This document shows, piece by piece, positions 52,224 to 62,095 of a DNA stretch of 64,000 nucleotides. The stretch's first letter is position 1. Every line of letters begins with the position of its first letter. The stretch lies in assembly GCF_001449115.1 (NCBI RefSeq), contig NZ_LAIJ01000007.1:124001-188000 (forward strand). Reading direction: 5' to 3'. A program made the translations under genes and the position numbers. The stretch comes from Occallatibacter gabretensis (lineage in GTDB: Bacteria; Acidobacteriota; Terriglobia; Terriglobales; Acidobacteriaceae). The notes below the pieces were generated by a model. It made no database searches. It was not told the origin of the DNA and was given only the letters and a program-made list of their open reading frames with translations.

Positions 52224-52268
52224 AGAGGCAGTCTTTCCGTTCTTCGCGGCATTGTCCAGTGAATTTGT

Positions 52269-53456
52269 TTACCGAAATAAATGCGGCACAAAGGAGCTGG
52301 TGTTATTTGTCACCAGTCCCTTCGATTCCCTCACGCCCATCCCTGCGGGTTCGCCATCCACGAGCCATGAACCAAAGACCGCAGTCTTTCCCGCTGCTGT
52401 AGCCATTGGCGCCAGTGCCTGATAGACTTGGCCTTCCGCAGGCGAACCTTCGAGTGTTCCTTCCACGGTCAAGCCATCGCGCACGTACGCAATTCCCGCG
52501 CCTTCGCGTCCCATCAGCGGCTTGCGAACATAGCTCCGCATCTCACGCGGTCCATCGAGATACGCCGGTAGCAACAATTCATGCCCTGGATTCAGCTCCC
52601 ACAGAATCGCCAGTAGAGCCTTGTTGGACCACATCATCTTCCAGATGGGCTCAATCCACAGCATCGAGCCCCACGACCGCCGATCCTTGTGCGGCCCATA
52701 CTCGACCAGCGCTGACGCAGGAGGCAGCGTCTCCAGCGCGTGCGCGCCAAACGGCTCCTTCAGCATCCACTCCCACGGATACAGCTTGAACAGCGTTTGC
52801 ATGCGGTTGTTATCGAGATCCACAAAGCCGAGCTTCCGCGAGTCCCACCCAATCTCACGCATGGCAATATGCCGCGTCTTCAGCCCCGCCTGGTGTGCCG
52901 TGTCTTCCAGGTACCCGGTCGTCATGCGATCTTCCGGCGTGCCCGCATCGGCAAAGTACACCGGACTCTCCACAAAATCCTTGAGGTCCTTCCACTTGGC
53001 AATCAGCTTTTCATGCAACGAATTAAACTGATCCGCATTTGGAAAGCAATCCTGCAGCCAGTACCACTGCGCAATCGCCGTTTCCACCAGTCCTGTCGGC
53101 GTATCCGCGTTGTATTCCAGCAGCTTGATCGTTCTGCCATCAAAGGCCAGGTCCATTCGGCCATACAGCGCTGGCGGCTCGCCATTCCACGATGCGCGAA
53201 TCGCCTCCACCGCCTCCGTGGGAACTCCCATCTGCGTCAGCCGGTTCTGGTTCAGAATTACTTCGCCCGCAGCCAGGGCCAGGCGCTGAAGCTCCGCCGT
53301 CGCAGCCTCCAGTCGGTCAATCTCAGCCGAAGTAAATTCCCAGTAAGCCGTTTCATCCCAGTAGGGCGAGCCATCCGCCAGCGTGTGAAACGTAAGTCCC
53401 ACGCGCTCCACGCGCGTCTGCCAGTCATTTCGCGGAGTCACCGTAAGCCGTCTCAC
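52269..53456 (-). CDS. Glutathionylspermidine-synthase-like ATP-grasp protein (YgiC/YjfC type)
   Basis: 395 residues similar to the ATP-grasp half of glutathionylspermidine synthase. Motifs include RMDLAFDGRTIKLLEYNADTPTGL, SHRLFSV-free but typical FVDLDNNRMQTLFKLYPWEWM, and the glycine-rich GREGAGIAYVRDG loop near the C-terminus. Stand-alone YgiC-type proteins ligate unknown amines or peptides. GTG at 53456 has GGAGG 7 bases upstream within the preceding gene, directly after its stop, so the pair is coupled. It is close to a spermidine-using enzyme gene. Confidence 0.88.
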   Translation of the reverse strand: MRRLTVTPRNDWQTRVERVGLTFHTLADGSPYWDETAYWEFTSAEIDRLEAATAELQRLALAAGEVILNQNRLTQMGVPTEAVEAIRASWNGEPPALYGRMDLAFDGRTIKLLEYNADTPTGLVETAIAQWYWLQDCFPNADQFNSLHEKLIAKWKDLKDFVESPVYFADAGTPEDRMTTGYLEDTAHQAGLKTRHIAMREIGWDSRKLGFVDLDNNRMQTLFKLYPWEWMLKEPFGAHALETLPPASALVEYGPHKDRRSWGSMLWIEPIWKMMWSNKALLAILWELNPGHELLLPAYLDGPREMRSYVRKPLMGREGAGIAYVRDGLTVEGTLEGSPAEGQVYQALAPMATAAGKTAVFGSWLVDGEPAGMGVRESKGLVTNNTSSFVPHLFR

Positions 53457-53750
53457 TTACTCGCCTCCGCCTTCACCGCCGCCGCTGTGCCCCTCACCGC
53501 CTTCAGCGCTGCCGCCAAAGCCGCCCCGCGAAACGCTGGAGCCCACCACCGCATCGCCAACATGCCCACCACTTGATCCGCCATAAACATAATGCGCGCC
53601 AACAGGGCGGTTGCTCACCTGGCAGCTTGAGTCAGGCAGCAGCCGGTTCCGCCCATCCACGCAGTGCTGCGGCTCATCGCGGCAGGCAGTTAAGGATGTT
53701 AGGGCAAGGGAAGCAAGAAGTGTCAGTTGAATTTCGCGGGAGCGGCGCAT
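53457..53750 (-). CDS. Small lipoprotein of YgiB type
   Basis: 97-residue lipoprotein with signal and lipobox LTAC (Cys23). The mature part has C..DGRNRLLPDSSC-type cysteines and a glycine/serine-rich tail. In E. coli ygiB-ygiC pair a DUF1190 lipoprotein with this ATP-grasp; the same neighbour arrangement is seen here, with the stop directly adjacent to the next start. No strong ribosome site is visible before its ATG. Confidence 0.72.
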   Translation of the reverse strand: MRRSREIQLTLLASLALTSLTACRDEPQHCVDGRNRLLPDSSCQVSNRPVGAHYVYGGSSGGHVGDAVVGSSVSRGGFGGSAEGGEGHSGGGEGGGE

Positions 53751-53816
53751 GAGGGGTCTCGTTCTGTCGTAAATGAACTACGCAATTTTCTGAAGCTGGG
53801 TTCCCTTGACCTTACC

Positions 53817-55064
<1,248 letters not shown>

Positions 55065-55140
55065 TATTGTCTCCGAATCAGCCGACGAGCACCAATGGGG
55101 AGTGTCATTACGATGTAAAAAGAATGTCTGAGCCCAAAGC

Positions 55141-55166
55141 AAAAGCACCGCATATAGCGGCGCTTT
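55141..55166 (-). terminator. Intrinsic terminator of the small-protein gene
   Basis: On the minus strand AAAGCGCCGC pairs with GCGGTGCTTT (one G-U pair) around a TATAT loop and ends in a U-run (55141-55144). It follows the 75-residue gene by 26 bases and lies between it and ribBA. Confidence 0.65.
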
Positions 55167-55192
55167 CGTCTACATCCAAAACGACTTAAAGC

Positions 55193-55420
55193 CTACAACG
55201 TCGATTCGATCTCGAAGCCCCAGGCCTCGAGAAGCGCCTCAGGAATGTACTTGGAATTCTTATTGCGGCGAGCCCATTCACGGAGCCGGGTTGACCGAAT
55301 GTACTGATCCGGGGTGAGCTTGAATTCCTTCACGATCTGCTCGAAAGAGGTAACGGTAGGCACAACGGGCCCAATGGGCTCCGGCTTGCCCCAATTCGGA
55401 TTTCCACGACGCTTTGCCAT
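55193..55420 (-). CDS. Conserved small basic protein, function unknown
   Basis: 75 residues, helical and rich in Lys/Arg/Asn, with MAKRRGNPNWGKPEPIGP at the start and a C-terminal KYIPEALLEAWG segment. It contains no known motif; the N-terminus resembles nucleic-acid-binding small proteins. The ATG has AAGGA about 9 bases upstream. A hairpin terminator follows. I recognise the pattern from other acidobacterial-type genomes but not its role. Confidence 0.7.
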   Translation of the reverse strand: MAKRRGNPNWGKPEPIGPVVPTVTSFEQIVKEFKLTPDQYIRSTRLREWARRNKNSKYIPEALLEAWGFEIESTL

Positions 55421-55700
55421 GATTTAGTCCTTAACTGGGTAGGATTTTCTTTCAGATGTAACTCGTTCGGACGTGTGCGTGTCAGCGGGGGGGTGACTGG
55501 TCCGTTAAAGCAACAACACTGGTTTCTATTTTAGGGATGTTTTATTCAAAAATCAAGAGAAATCTGTTATGAAAACGATACGCAAGCGCGGCCTGCCGCA
55601 CTATGCCTAATCCCCTTTAATTTGCACATTGCAGGCTAATTACGCTCCGCACTATTGCGCTTTCTGGCATTTCCCTGCCCGGAAATGGCACTATCGAGTT

Positions 55701-56300
55701 ATGAGGCCGTTTCAATGCACAGCGTTGCTTGGGGCTATACTTCTTTGCCTGGCTGCGATGCCGGCTCGCGCCGGCCAGCTCAAAGTGAGCCGTGCAGCCC
55801 TGCAGCGCACCCTGGAGAGCCAGCTTTTTAACGGCCCGAACGGCCGTTATTACCTGAAAGGCTCGCCCGTTACGCCCTGTTCCATCTATGTGGATAACCC
55901 ACAGATGACCTTTGCTGGAGATCGCATCCAGGTGCAGGTGAAGACCCATGCTCGCCTGGGCACAGCCGTCCGCGGAGCCTGCCTGGGCATCAGCCTTTCG
56001 CCCAGCTCAGTGGTTTCTGTTGCTCCGTCGGGTGAGGGCGAGACGATCGGCTTCCGCGATGCTCGGGTTGAGCGCGTGAGTGACCAGAAGGAGCTGAATT
56101 TCCTGCTCATGCCATTTCTCAGCCACCAGATTCCCGACAGCATGACTGTAAACGCCGCCGATCTGCTCCGCAAAGCGCTGGAAGGATCGACAGCCAGCTC
56201 CGGCTATAAGGTCACCCTCGACCACCTCAAAATTCACTCTATCCGGATTGCGGGGGACGATCTGATCGTCGATATAGATGGCGACGTCAGCGTGCGATAG
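55701..56300 (+). CDS. Secreted protein, possibly SMP/YceB-like lipid-binding
   Basis: About 199 residues with a signal peptide (LLGAILLCLAAMPARA) and a mature domain with alternating beta-type strands (FAGDRIQVQVKTHARLG, LKIHSIRIAGDDLIVDIDGDVSVR). The end resembles the DUF1439/YceB group of SMP-like lipid-binding proteins, but this is a weak resemblance. The ATG at 55701 places the signal peptide at the very start; a longer frame from 55629 adds an unlikely leader. Confidence 0.65.
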   Translation: MRPFQCTALLGAILLCLAAMPARAGQLKVSRAALQRTLESQLFNGPNGRYYLKGSPVTPCSIYVDNPQMTFAGDRIQVQVKTHARLGTAVRGACLGISLSPSSVVSVAPSGEGETIGFRDARVERVSDQKELNFLLMPFLSHQIPDSMTVNAADLLRKALEGSTASSGYKVTLDHLKIHSIRIAGDDLIVDIDGDVSVR

Positions 56301-56396
56301 GCAGCCGCGACGGGCGACGGTAATTTTCCAGCTACCCCTTTGGCAATTTGCAGAAATTTTGACATCAATAGGTTCCGGCGGGTTCATTCTGAGGAC

Positions 56397-57326
56397 ATGA
56401 GCCTTGTGAACCGCAGAGAATTCCTCTCACTTGCCGGAGCCGCCGGTCTTGTGGCTATTGCACCTTCGCTTCCTGCTGCTGCTCAATCCGCGTCGCAAGA
56501 CTTCAGCTTCCTCTTCATCACAGATACGCATCTGCAGCCGGAGCTCAACGCCGCCGGCGGTTGCGATATGGCTTTTAAAAAGGCTCGAGGCCTGAAGAGC
56601 GACTTTGTGATCCAGGGCGGGGACCACGTCTTTGACTCGCTCGGCGTGAGCAAAGACCGCGCTTCAAGCCTCTTCGATCTTTACGGCAAAACCGAACAGG
56701 ATCTTGGCCTGAAAATTCATCACACGATTGGCAATCATGACTGCTTCGGGATCTATCCCGCCAGCGGAGCTACCAGCGCCGACCCGCTCTATGGCAAGAA
56801 GATGTTTGAAGAGCGCTTTGGCAAAACTTATTACTCGTTCGATCACAAGGGCGTTCACTTTATCGTGCTCGACTCGATTGGCTTTACGCCGGACCGCGCT
56901 TATGAGGGACGCGTGGATGCCGAACAACTGAGCTGGCTGGCCATGGATCTTAAGACGCTTCCCACAGCGACGCCTGTCATTGTCTCCGTGCATATTCCGC
57001 TGGTCACAGCTTTTGACTCCTACGTGCCGGTGCCTGCGGAACAGCCGAAGCATCACGGACTGTCAGTGGCCAACTCAAGCGAAGTGATCGCGTTGTTTGA
57101 AGGCCACAATGTTCTCGGCGTGCTGCAGGGTCACACGCATATCAATGAGCAGGTCGTGTGGCATGGCTTGCCTTACATCACCAGCGGCGCGGTCTGCGGA
57201 AACTGGTGGCGCGGCATCCGCCTGGGAACGCCTGAAGGCTTTACCGTTGTTGACATCAAGGGCGGAAAACTTTCTACCCGGTATGAGACCTACGGCTTCA
57301 AGAGCGTCGATCCGCAGAATACTTAG
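56397..57326 (+). CDS. Tat-exported calcineurin-like metallophosphoesterase
   Basis: About 309 residues. The N-terminus NRREFLSLAGAAGLVAIAP has the twin-arginine pattern for folded export. Metal-binding motifs are TDTHL, QGGDHVFD, IGNHD, VHIPL and GHTH, as in the purple-acid-phosphatase/calcineurin superfamily. Substrate unknown. The ATG at 56397 has a weak GGAC upstream; the frame from 56340 adds nonfamily residues. Confidence 0.88.
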   Translation: MSLVNRREFLSLAGAAGLVAIAPSLPAAAQSASQDFSFLFITDTHLQPELNAAGGCDMAFKKARGLKSDFVIQGGDHVFDSLGVSKDRASSLFDLYGKTEQDLGLKIHHTIGNHDCFGIYPASGATSADPLYGKKMFEERFGKTYYSFDHKGVHFIVLDSIGFTPDRAYEGRVDAEQLSWLAMDLKTLPTATPVIVSVHIPLVTAFDSYVPVPAEQPKHHGLSVANSSEVIALFEGHNVLGVLQGHTHINEQVVWHGLPYITSGAVCGNWWRGIRLGTPEGFTVVDIKGGKLSTRYETYGFKSVDPQNT

Positions 57327-57505
57327 AGCAGCTTCGCTGGTTTTGTGCGGGCATGGAACGGATCACATGCGGAAAGCCAACTCTTTCGGTGCGGACCTAA
57401 CCTTCGATGAGCGCGTTGGTGATTTCATGTTAAGCCAGTACTTTCCAGGTGTAATCAACGGTTGTCGTTCCAGGTGTTTCAGATCGTTGCATTCAGCGCG
57501 CGGGC

Positions 57506-59374
57506 GTGTGCGGAATTCCTATTTTGGGAACTGGCAACTTGCAATCATGGCCGCTACCACCCCCACAAAGGTGCCACTATCATCCCCACAAAGGTGTAGT
57601 ATCAGGACCAGCGGAACCAGCTCACAACCGAGACAGCAGGCGTTCACTGAAGCCCCCAAAGGAAACGCAAGGCAAGGCATCCACTGGCATTGCCGGGTTT
57701 GACGAGATTACAAATGGTGGTCTCCCTCAAGGCCGAACGACTCTTCTAGTAGGCGGTCCAGGGTCTGGCAAGACGATATTCGGAGTTCAGTTCCTCAAGC
57801 ACGGCGCAGAGGCCTATGAAGAGCCTGGAGTTTTTGTTGCCTTTGAAGAGTCCCCTAAGCGTCTGATGGAAAACTTCAAAAGTTTTGGCTGGAAGCTTGC
57901 TGAAATGCAAGGAGCGAAGCTGTATTTTCTGGACGCCCAGCCCATGCCCGATATGATCCACGCGGGCGCTTTCGACCTGGGTGGGATGTTGGCTGCGCTC
58001 AGCGCCAAAATCAAGCAAATGGGCGCGGTCCGTATTGTGTTCGATGCATTGGACATTGTCCTCGCGCTGCTACCAGACGCGCCGGCCAGACATGTGGAGA
58101 TGAACCGGCTCCATCAGTGGCTGCTGGACCATCATATGACTGCTCTGATCACCGCCAAGGCGGGCGGAGATGACACCAGTTCCGCTGGTCAGCAGTTTGG
58201 GTTTATGCAGTTCATGGTCGACTGTTCGGTGGTGCTGAACCACCGCGTGGACCAGGGAGTCTCGCAGCGCAACCTTCGGGTACAAAAGTATCGCGGCTCA
58301 AGCTTTAACGAGGATGAGTCGCCCTTTGTTATCGGTAAGAGCGGCTTCGATGTGGCGTTGGCTCGCTCACTTGGCCGTGCCGATGCCAAAGTGACGAACG
58401 AGCGTGTTTCGAGCGGGGTGGAGCGGCTGGACACGATGCTGGATGGCGGCTACTATCGCGGCGCCTGCGTTCTGTTGACCGGCTTTCCCGGCACTGCCAA
58501 GACTACGTTGAGCGGCGCCTTTGCAGAGGCGTGCTGCCTGAGAGGCGAACGCACAGTGTTCGTCAGTTTCGATTCCGATGGCACGGAAGTCGTTCGCAAC
58601 CTGACATCTGTTGGAATTCGTTTGGCCCGCTTTGTTGAGAGTGGTTGCCTACGCATGGTCTCAGGGCGCACATTCACGGGCAGCGCGGAGACTATGCTGG
58701 TCCATATCAAGACACTGGCAAAAGAGCATGAAGCCCGCTGCGTGGTGATCGATCCTGTGTCCGCACTTGCAAAGGCGGGTAATGAGCTTACGGCACATGC
58801 CGTAGCTGAGCGGCTGATCGACTGGTTCAAAGGCGAAGGTATGACACTTGTGTGTACCAGCCTATTGGATGAGATTTCGACCGAGGGGCTAAGCAGCACT
58901 CCTTTGCAGATTTCTACGCTGGCGGACACCTGGATACACCTGAATTATCTGGTGCAGGCCGGCGAGCGGAATCGCGGGATATCGATTATCAAGTCTCGAG
59001 GCACAGCGCATTCTAATCAGGTACGGGAGTTGATCCTGAGCAAGGAAGGGGTAACAGTCGCCGACATTTACACTGCTGGCGGCGAGGTACTGATGGGCAC
59101 GATGCGCTGGCAAAAGGAGAGCGCTGAACGCCTCGCTAATGAGGTCGCGGAGGTTTCGGCGAAGCTGAAGCGCGTGAGCCTCGACGCGGAGCAGGCCGTG
59201 CTAGAGGTTCGCGCCAAGTCGCTCAAGACAGAACTGATTGCCAAGAAGGTGGAAAAGGATCTGTTGATTCGAACGACAGCGGTCCGCAAGCGGGAGATGT
59301 CAGGAGGTCGCGCACGGATGCGGGAGCTGCGCGGCGCTGATATAGCAGTGCCGGCGAAGTTGGCGAAGCCATGA
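57506..59374 (+). CDS. kaiC: KaiC-family two-domain RecA ATPase with C-terminal coiled coil
   Basis: Two RecA-like domains as in KaiC. CI has GGPGSGKT (83-90) and the catalytic EE pair at 114-115. CII has GFPGTAKT (326-333), with Asp356-Ser357 instead of EE. The CII phospho-site region is kept: ISTLADT (469-475) aligns with the KaiC HISTITDT segment, so Ser470/Thr471 correspond to Ser431/Thr432, and Thr465 corresponds to Thr426. After the CII core a coiled coil of about 75 residues extends the protein. The only in-frame conventional start is the GTG at 57506; a CTG near 57647 is a shorter alternative. Overlaps kaiB by 4 bases. Confidence 0.92.
   Translation: MCGIPILGTGNLQSWPLPPPQRCHYHPHKGVVSGPAEPAHNRDSRRSLKPPKETQGKASTGIAGFDEITNGGLPQGRTTLLVGGPGSGKTIFGVQFLKHGAEAYEEPGVFVAFEESPKRLMENFKSFGWKLAEMQGAKLYFLDAQPMPDMIHAGAFDLGGMLAALSAKIKQMGAVRIVFDALDIVLALLPDAPARHVEMNRLHQWLLDHHMTALITAKAGGDDTSSAGQQFGFMQFMVDCSVVLNHRVDQGVSQRNLRVQKYRGSSFNEDESPFVIGKSGFDVALARSLGRADAKVTNERVSSGVERLDTMLDGGYYRGACVLLTGFPGTAKTTLSGAFAEACCLRGERTVFVSFDSDGTEVVRNLTSVGIRLARFVESGCLRMVSGRTFTGSAETMLVHIKTLAKEHEARCVVIDPVSALAKAGNELTAHAVAERLIDWFKGEGMTLVCTSLLDEISTEGLSSTPLQISTLADTWIHLNYLVQAGERNRGISIIKSRGTAHSNQVRELILSKEGVTVADIYTAGGEVLMGTMRWQKESAERLANEVAEVSAKLKRVSLDAEQAVLEVRAKSLKTELIAKKVEKDLLIRTTAVRKREMSGGRARMRELRGADIAVPAKLAKP
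57561..57596 (+). repeat. Short direct repeat upstream of the KaiC core
   Basis: CCCCACAAAGGTG occurs at 57561-57573 and again at 57584-57596, a 23-base period, with the following TATCA also partly repeated. It lies near the uncertain start of kaiC and could be an operator or a tandem duplication. It also creates a possible alternative reading in another frame from the ATG at 57547. Confidence 0.4.
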
Positions 59375-59661
59375 CCGATCCCGGAATTTTCAAGTTCCGC
59401 CTCTACGTCGCAGACGACACATTGAACTCGGGGCAAGCTTTAGTTAACCTCCATGCCCTTTGCAATACGCACCTTTCAGGAAAACATCATATCGAATTAG
59501 TCGATGTGTTCAAGGAGCCAGATCTGGCTCTGGAAGATCGCGTTTTCATGACTCCGACTCTGGTAAAGCTCGCACCCGGCCCAGTCGCGAGAATTGTCGG
59601 GACTCTCAGTCAGACAAAGCTGGTGCTGCAAGTGTTGGGTCTTGAAGAGCTGACCGTATGA
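59371..59661 (+). CDS. kaiB: KaiB-like protein
   Basis: 96 residues, thioredoxin-like KaiB fold: FKFRLYVADDTLNSGQALVNLHALC, HHIELVDVFKEPDLALEDRVFMTPTLVKL and GTLSQTKLVLQVLG match the family line by line. In cyanobacteria KaiB binds KaiC to close the clock cycle. Both ends overlap neighbours by 4 bases (ATGA), so kaiC, kaiB and the c-di-GMP enzyme gene form one translation unit. The lack of kaiA fits the non-cyanobacterial KaiBC type. Confidence 0.93.
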   Translation: MTDPGIFKFRLYVADDTLNSGQALVNLHALCNTHLSGKHHIELVDVFKEPDLALEDRVFMTPTLVKLAPGPVARIVGTLSQTKLVLQVLGLEELTV

Positions 59662-61973
59662 GCATGAAGAAAGATACTGCCCGCGATAAAGACGAGAAAG
59701 AAATCGCCACGCTACTGGATGTTCTGCGTGAAACGGGGATGCGATTGGAGGCGCTGACATCGGGCGAGATCGATACCGCAACGGACCCCGAAGGCAGGAC
59801 ACTGCTCATGCGGGGCACACGGGAACAGTTGAAGCGCAACGAGGCGGCCAGGCAGGCGGCGATCCTGAATGCCCTGCCGGCGCACATCGCTTTACTCGAT
59901 TCCAACGGCATTATCGTTTCAGTGAATAACTGTTGGAAACAGTTTGCCGGGACGAACTCAATGCGGGGTGGCCCCGAACAAGGGCTGGGCATCAATTACC
60001 TGGGAGTTTGCGATTGTGCAACCGGGCCTGGCTCGCGTGAAATTCATTTAGCGGCCGCCGGTATCCGGTCAGTTCTGAACGGGAGCAGCAAGAGTTTCTC
60101 CTTCGATTACGAATCCAATTCGTCAGTTGAGGAACGATGGTTCCAACTCACAGTCACTCCTTTGTCCACCGACCGTCCCAAAGGCGTTGTCGTCATTCAC
60201 GCCAATATCAGCACCAGCAAGCGCGATCAGTTGGATCTGGCATCGTTTGCCGAACGTTTGGCGCTTGCGACGGCAGTTGCCAAAGTTGGTGTCTGGGACT
60301 GGGAACTCGCAACAGATGTGCATGCATGGGATGCCACGATGTCTGCGATTTATCGTTTCCAGGCAGGCGAACTGATCAATTACAGCAAGTGGGCTTCCAC
60401 GGTTCGTCCCGAGGACCTGTCCGAAATCGAAGGGGCATTGCGCAACGCGGTCGATACGAAGGGCGATGGAGCTGCCGAGTTCCGGATCATCCTGGCGGAC
60501 GGCACTCAAAGAAATATATCGGCGGCTTTCAGGGCGGTTCTCGATGCAAGCGGAGAAGTCATCCGACTCATCGGCGTCAATGTTGACGTGACCGAACGCA
60601 AAAAAGCTGATGAGGAATTGCATAGCAACCAGGCCATAATTACTCATCTGGCCGAGCATGACTTTCTGACTGACCTACCCAACCAGAGGGTCCTGCGCGA
60701 TCGAATTGACCAGGCCATCAAAATTGCGGCCCGTAATATGAAGAAGTTCGCGATATTATTCCTGGACCTGAACGGCTTCAAATACATAAACGACTCTCTG
60801 GGCCATCCCATCGGCGACAAGCTACTTCTTTCGGTCGCGAAACGGTTAGTAGAGTCCGGACGCGCTTCCGACACTGTGTGTAGATTTGGCGGCGATGAGT
60901 TCATCATGCTGCTTCCAGATGTCGAACACCCGGAGGGAACCGGATCCATGGCAGCCCGCATGCTCGAGGCCATTGGGGCAGTTCACTTCGTCGACGAGCT
61001 TGAACTTCAAGTTACATCCAGCATTGGTATCAGCGTATATCCAGACGACGGAATGGATGGCGAGACGCTTATCAAGAACGCAGACGCGGCTATGTACCAT
61101 GCCAAGGGCAGCGGTGGCTCAAATTTCCAATTCTTTCACCCAGACATGAATAGCCGGGCCATTGAGAGGCAATTCATTGAACAGAACCTGCGTCGCGCCA
61201 TGGAAAGGCATGAACTGGCGGTGCACTACCAGCCAAAATACGATCTCAAGAGCCGAGCGATCACGGGGGTCGAGGCGCTTCTCCGCTGGACCCATCCTAT
61301 TCGAGGACCGATTTCCCCCATTGCCTTCATTTCAGTTGCCGAGGATTGCGGGCTCATTCTTCCGATCGGAACGTGGGTGTTGGAGGAAACGTGCCGCCAG
61401 GCTCGTGCATGGCTCGATGCAGGCTTGCCTGAAATATACATTGCCGTGAACGTCTCCGGAAGGCAATTTCAGAGTGAAGACTTCGAAGAGAAGGTGCTGT
61501 CTATCCTGGACGAATTCCGTATCGACCCGGAATATCTTGAACTGGAAGTGACCGAAAGTCTGCTCATGAAGAATCCCGAGCTCACTGCGCCGCTGCTCCA
61601 GAGCCTGCGGCAAAAGGGAATCCGGGTCGCAATCGATGATTTCGGCACCGGTTATTCCAGCTTGAGCTATCTCCATCGTTTCCCAATCGACACCTTGAAA
61701 ATTGACCAGTCCTTCGTCCGTCAGATCGGCACCGCGGATGGGGTCAGCATGGTGAAGGCAATAATCCAGTTGGGCCGAGAACTGGGCATGCGCGTTGTTG
61801 CGGAAGGAGTCGAGTCCGACCTGGAAGCAACAACACTTGAGGCCATGCGCTGCGACAGTGCGCAGGGATATTACTTCAGCCTGCCACTACCAGCCGCGGA
61901 GGTCGCCTCGTTGCTTGAATTGCGCTCTTCCACGGGTGTGACCGATCCAGATGAGTTGGTCAGTGTAACTTAA
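59658..61973 (+). CDS. PAS-PAS-GGDEF-EAL c-di-GMP enzyme
   Basis: 771 residues, cytosolic. A first PAS-like domain (about 70-190) is followed by a PAS/PAC domain (about 195-315). The GGDEF domain (about 325-490) has CRFGGDEFIML intact, so diguanylate cyclase activity is possible. The EAL domain (about 500-755) has GVEALLRW, the NVSGRQF and DDFGTGYSSL metal-binding motifs and a late KIDQSF, so phosphodiesterase activity is also possible. The start overlaps kaiB by 4 bases, and the protein probably converts KaiC/KaiB state into c-di-GMP level. No terminator was obvious downstream; a weak hairpin near 62040-62062 lies in the gap. Confidence 0.94.
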   Translation: MSMKKDTARDKDEKEIATLLDVLRETGMRLEALTSGEIDTATDPEGRTLLMRGTREQLKRNEAARQAAILNALPAHIALLDSNGIIVSVNNCWKQFAGTNSMRGGPEQGLGINYLGVCDCATGPGSREIHLAAAGIRSVLNGSSKSFSFDYESNSSVEERWFQLTVTPLSTDRPKGVVVIHANISTSKRDQLDLASFAERLALATAVAKVGVWDWELATDVHAWDATMSAIYRFQAGELINYSKWASTVRPEDLSEIEGALRNAVDTKGDGAAEFRIILADGTQRNISAAFRAVLDASGEVIRLIGVNVDVTERKKADEELHSNQAIITHLAEHDFLTDLPNQRVLRDRIDQAIKIAARNMKKFAILFLDLNGFKYINDSLGHPIGDKLLLSVAKRLVESGRASDTVCRFGGDEFIMLLPDVEHPEGTGSMAARMLEAIGAVHFVDELELQVTSSIGISVYPDDGMDGETLIKNADAAMYHAKGSGGSNFQFFHPDMNSRAIERQFIEQNLRRAMERHELAVHYQPKYDLKSRAITGVEALLRWTHPIRGPISPIAFISVAEDCGLILPIGTWVLEETCRQARAWLDAGLPEIYIAVNVSGRQFQSEDFEEKVLSILDEFRIDPEYLELEVTESLLMKNPELTAPLLQSLRQKGIRVAIDDFGTGYSSLSYLHRFPIDTLKIDQSFVRQIGTADGVSMVKAIIQLGRELGMRVVAEGVESDLEATTLEAMRCDSAQGYYFSLPLPAAEVASLLELRSSTGVTDPDELVSVT

Positions 61974-62095
61974 TCGCCCTGCGCATCGTCCTCGATTGGT
62001 GAGAACAGGCCAAAGCGCTCATGAAGTTTTGTCGAGCCCGAGGGACGACCGCAAACGATCGTCCACTCGCGTTTCGATACGTTAGGGGACGAGCC

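Noticed and set aside
57367..57702. Possible small gene of 111 residues starting MRKANSFGADL between the phosphoesterase and KaiC
   Set aside because: It overlaps the KaiC frame, has no ribosome site and no family-like sequence; better explained as noise around the kaiC start.
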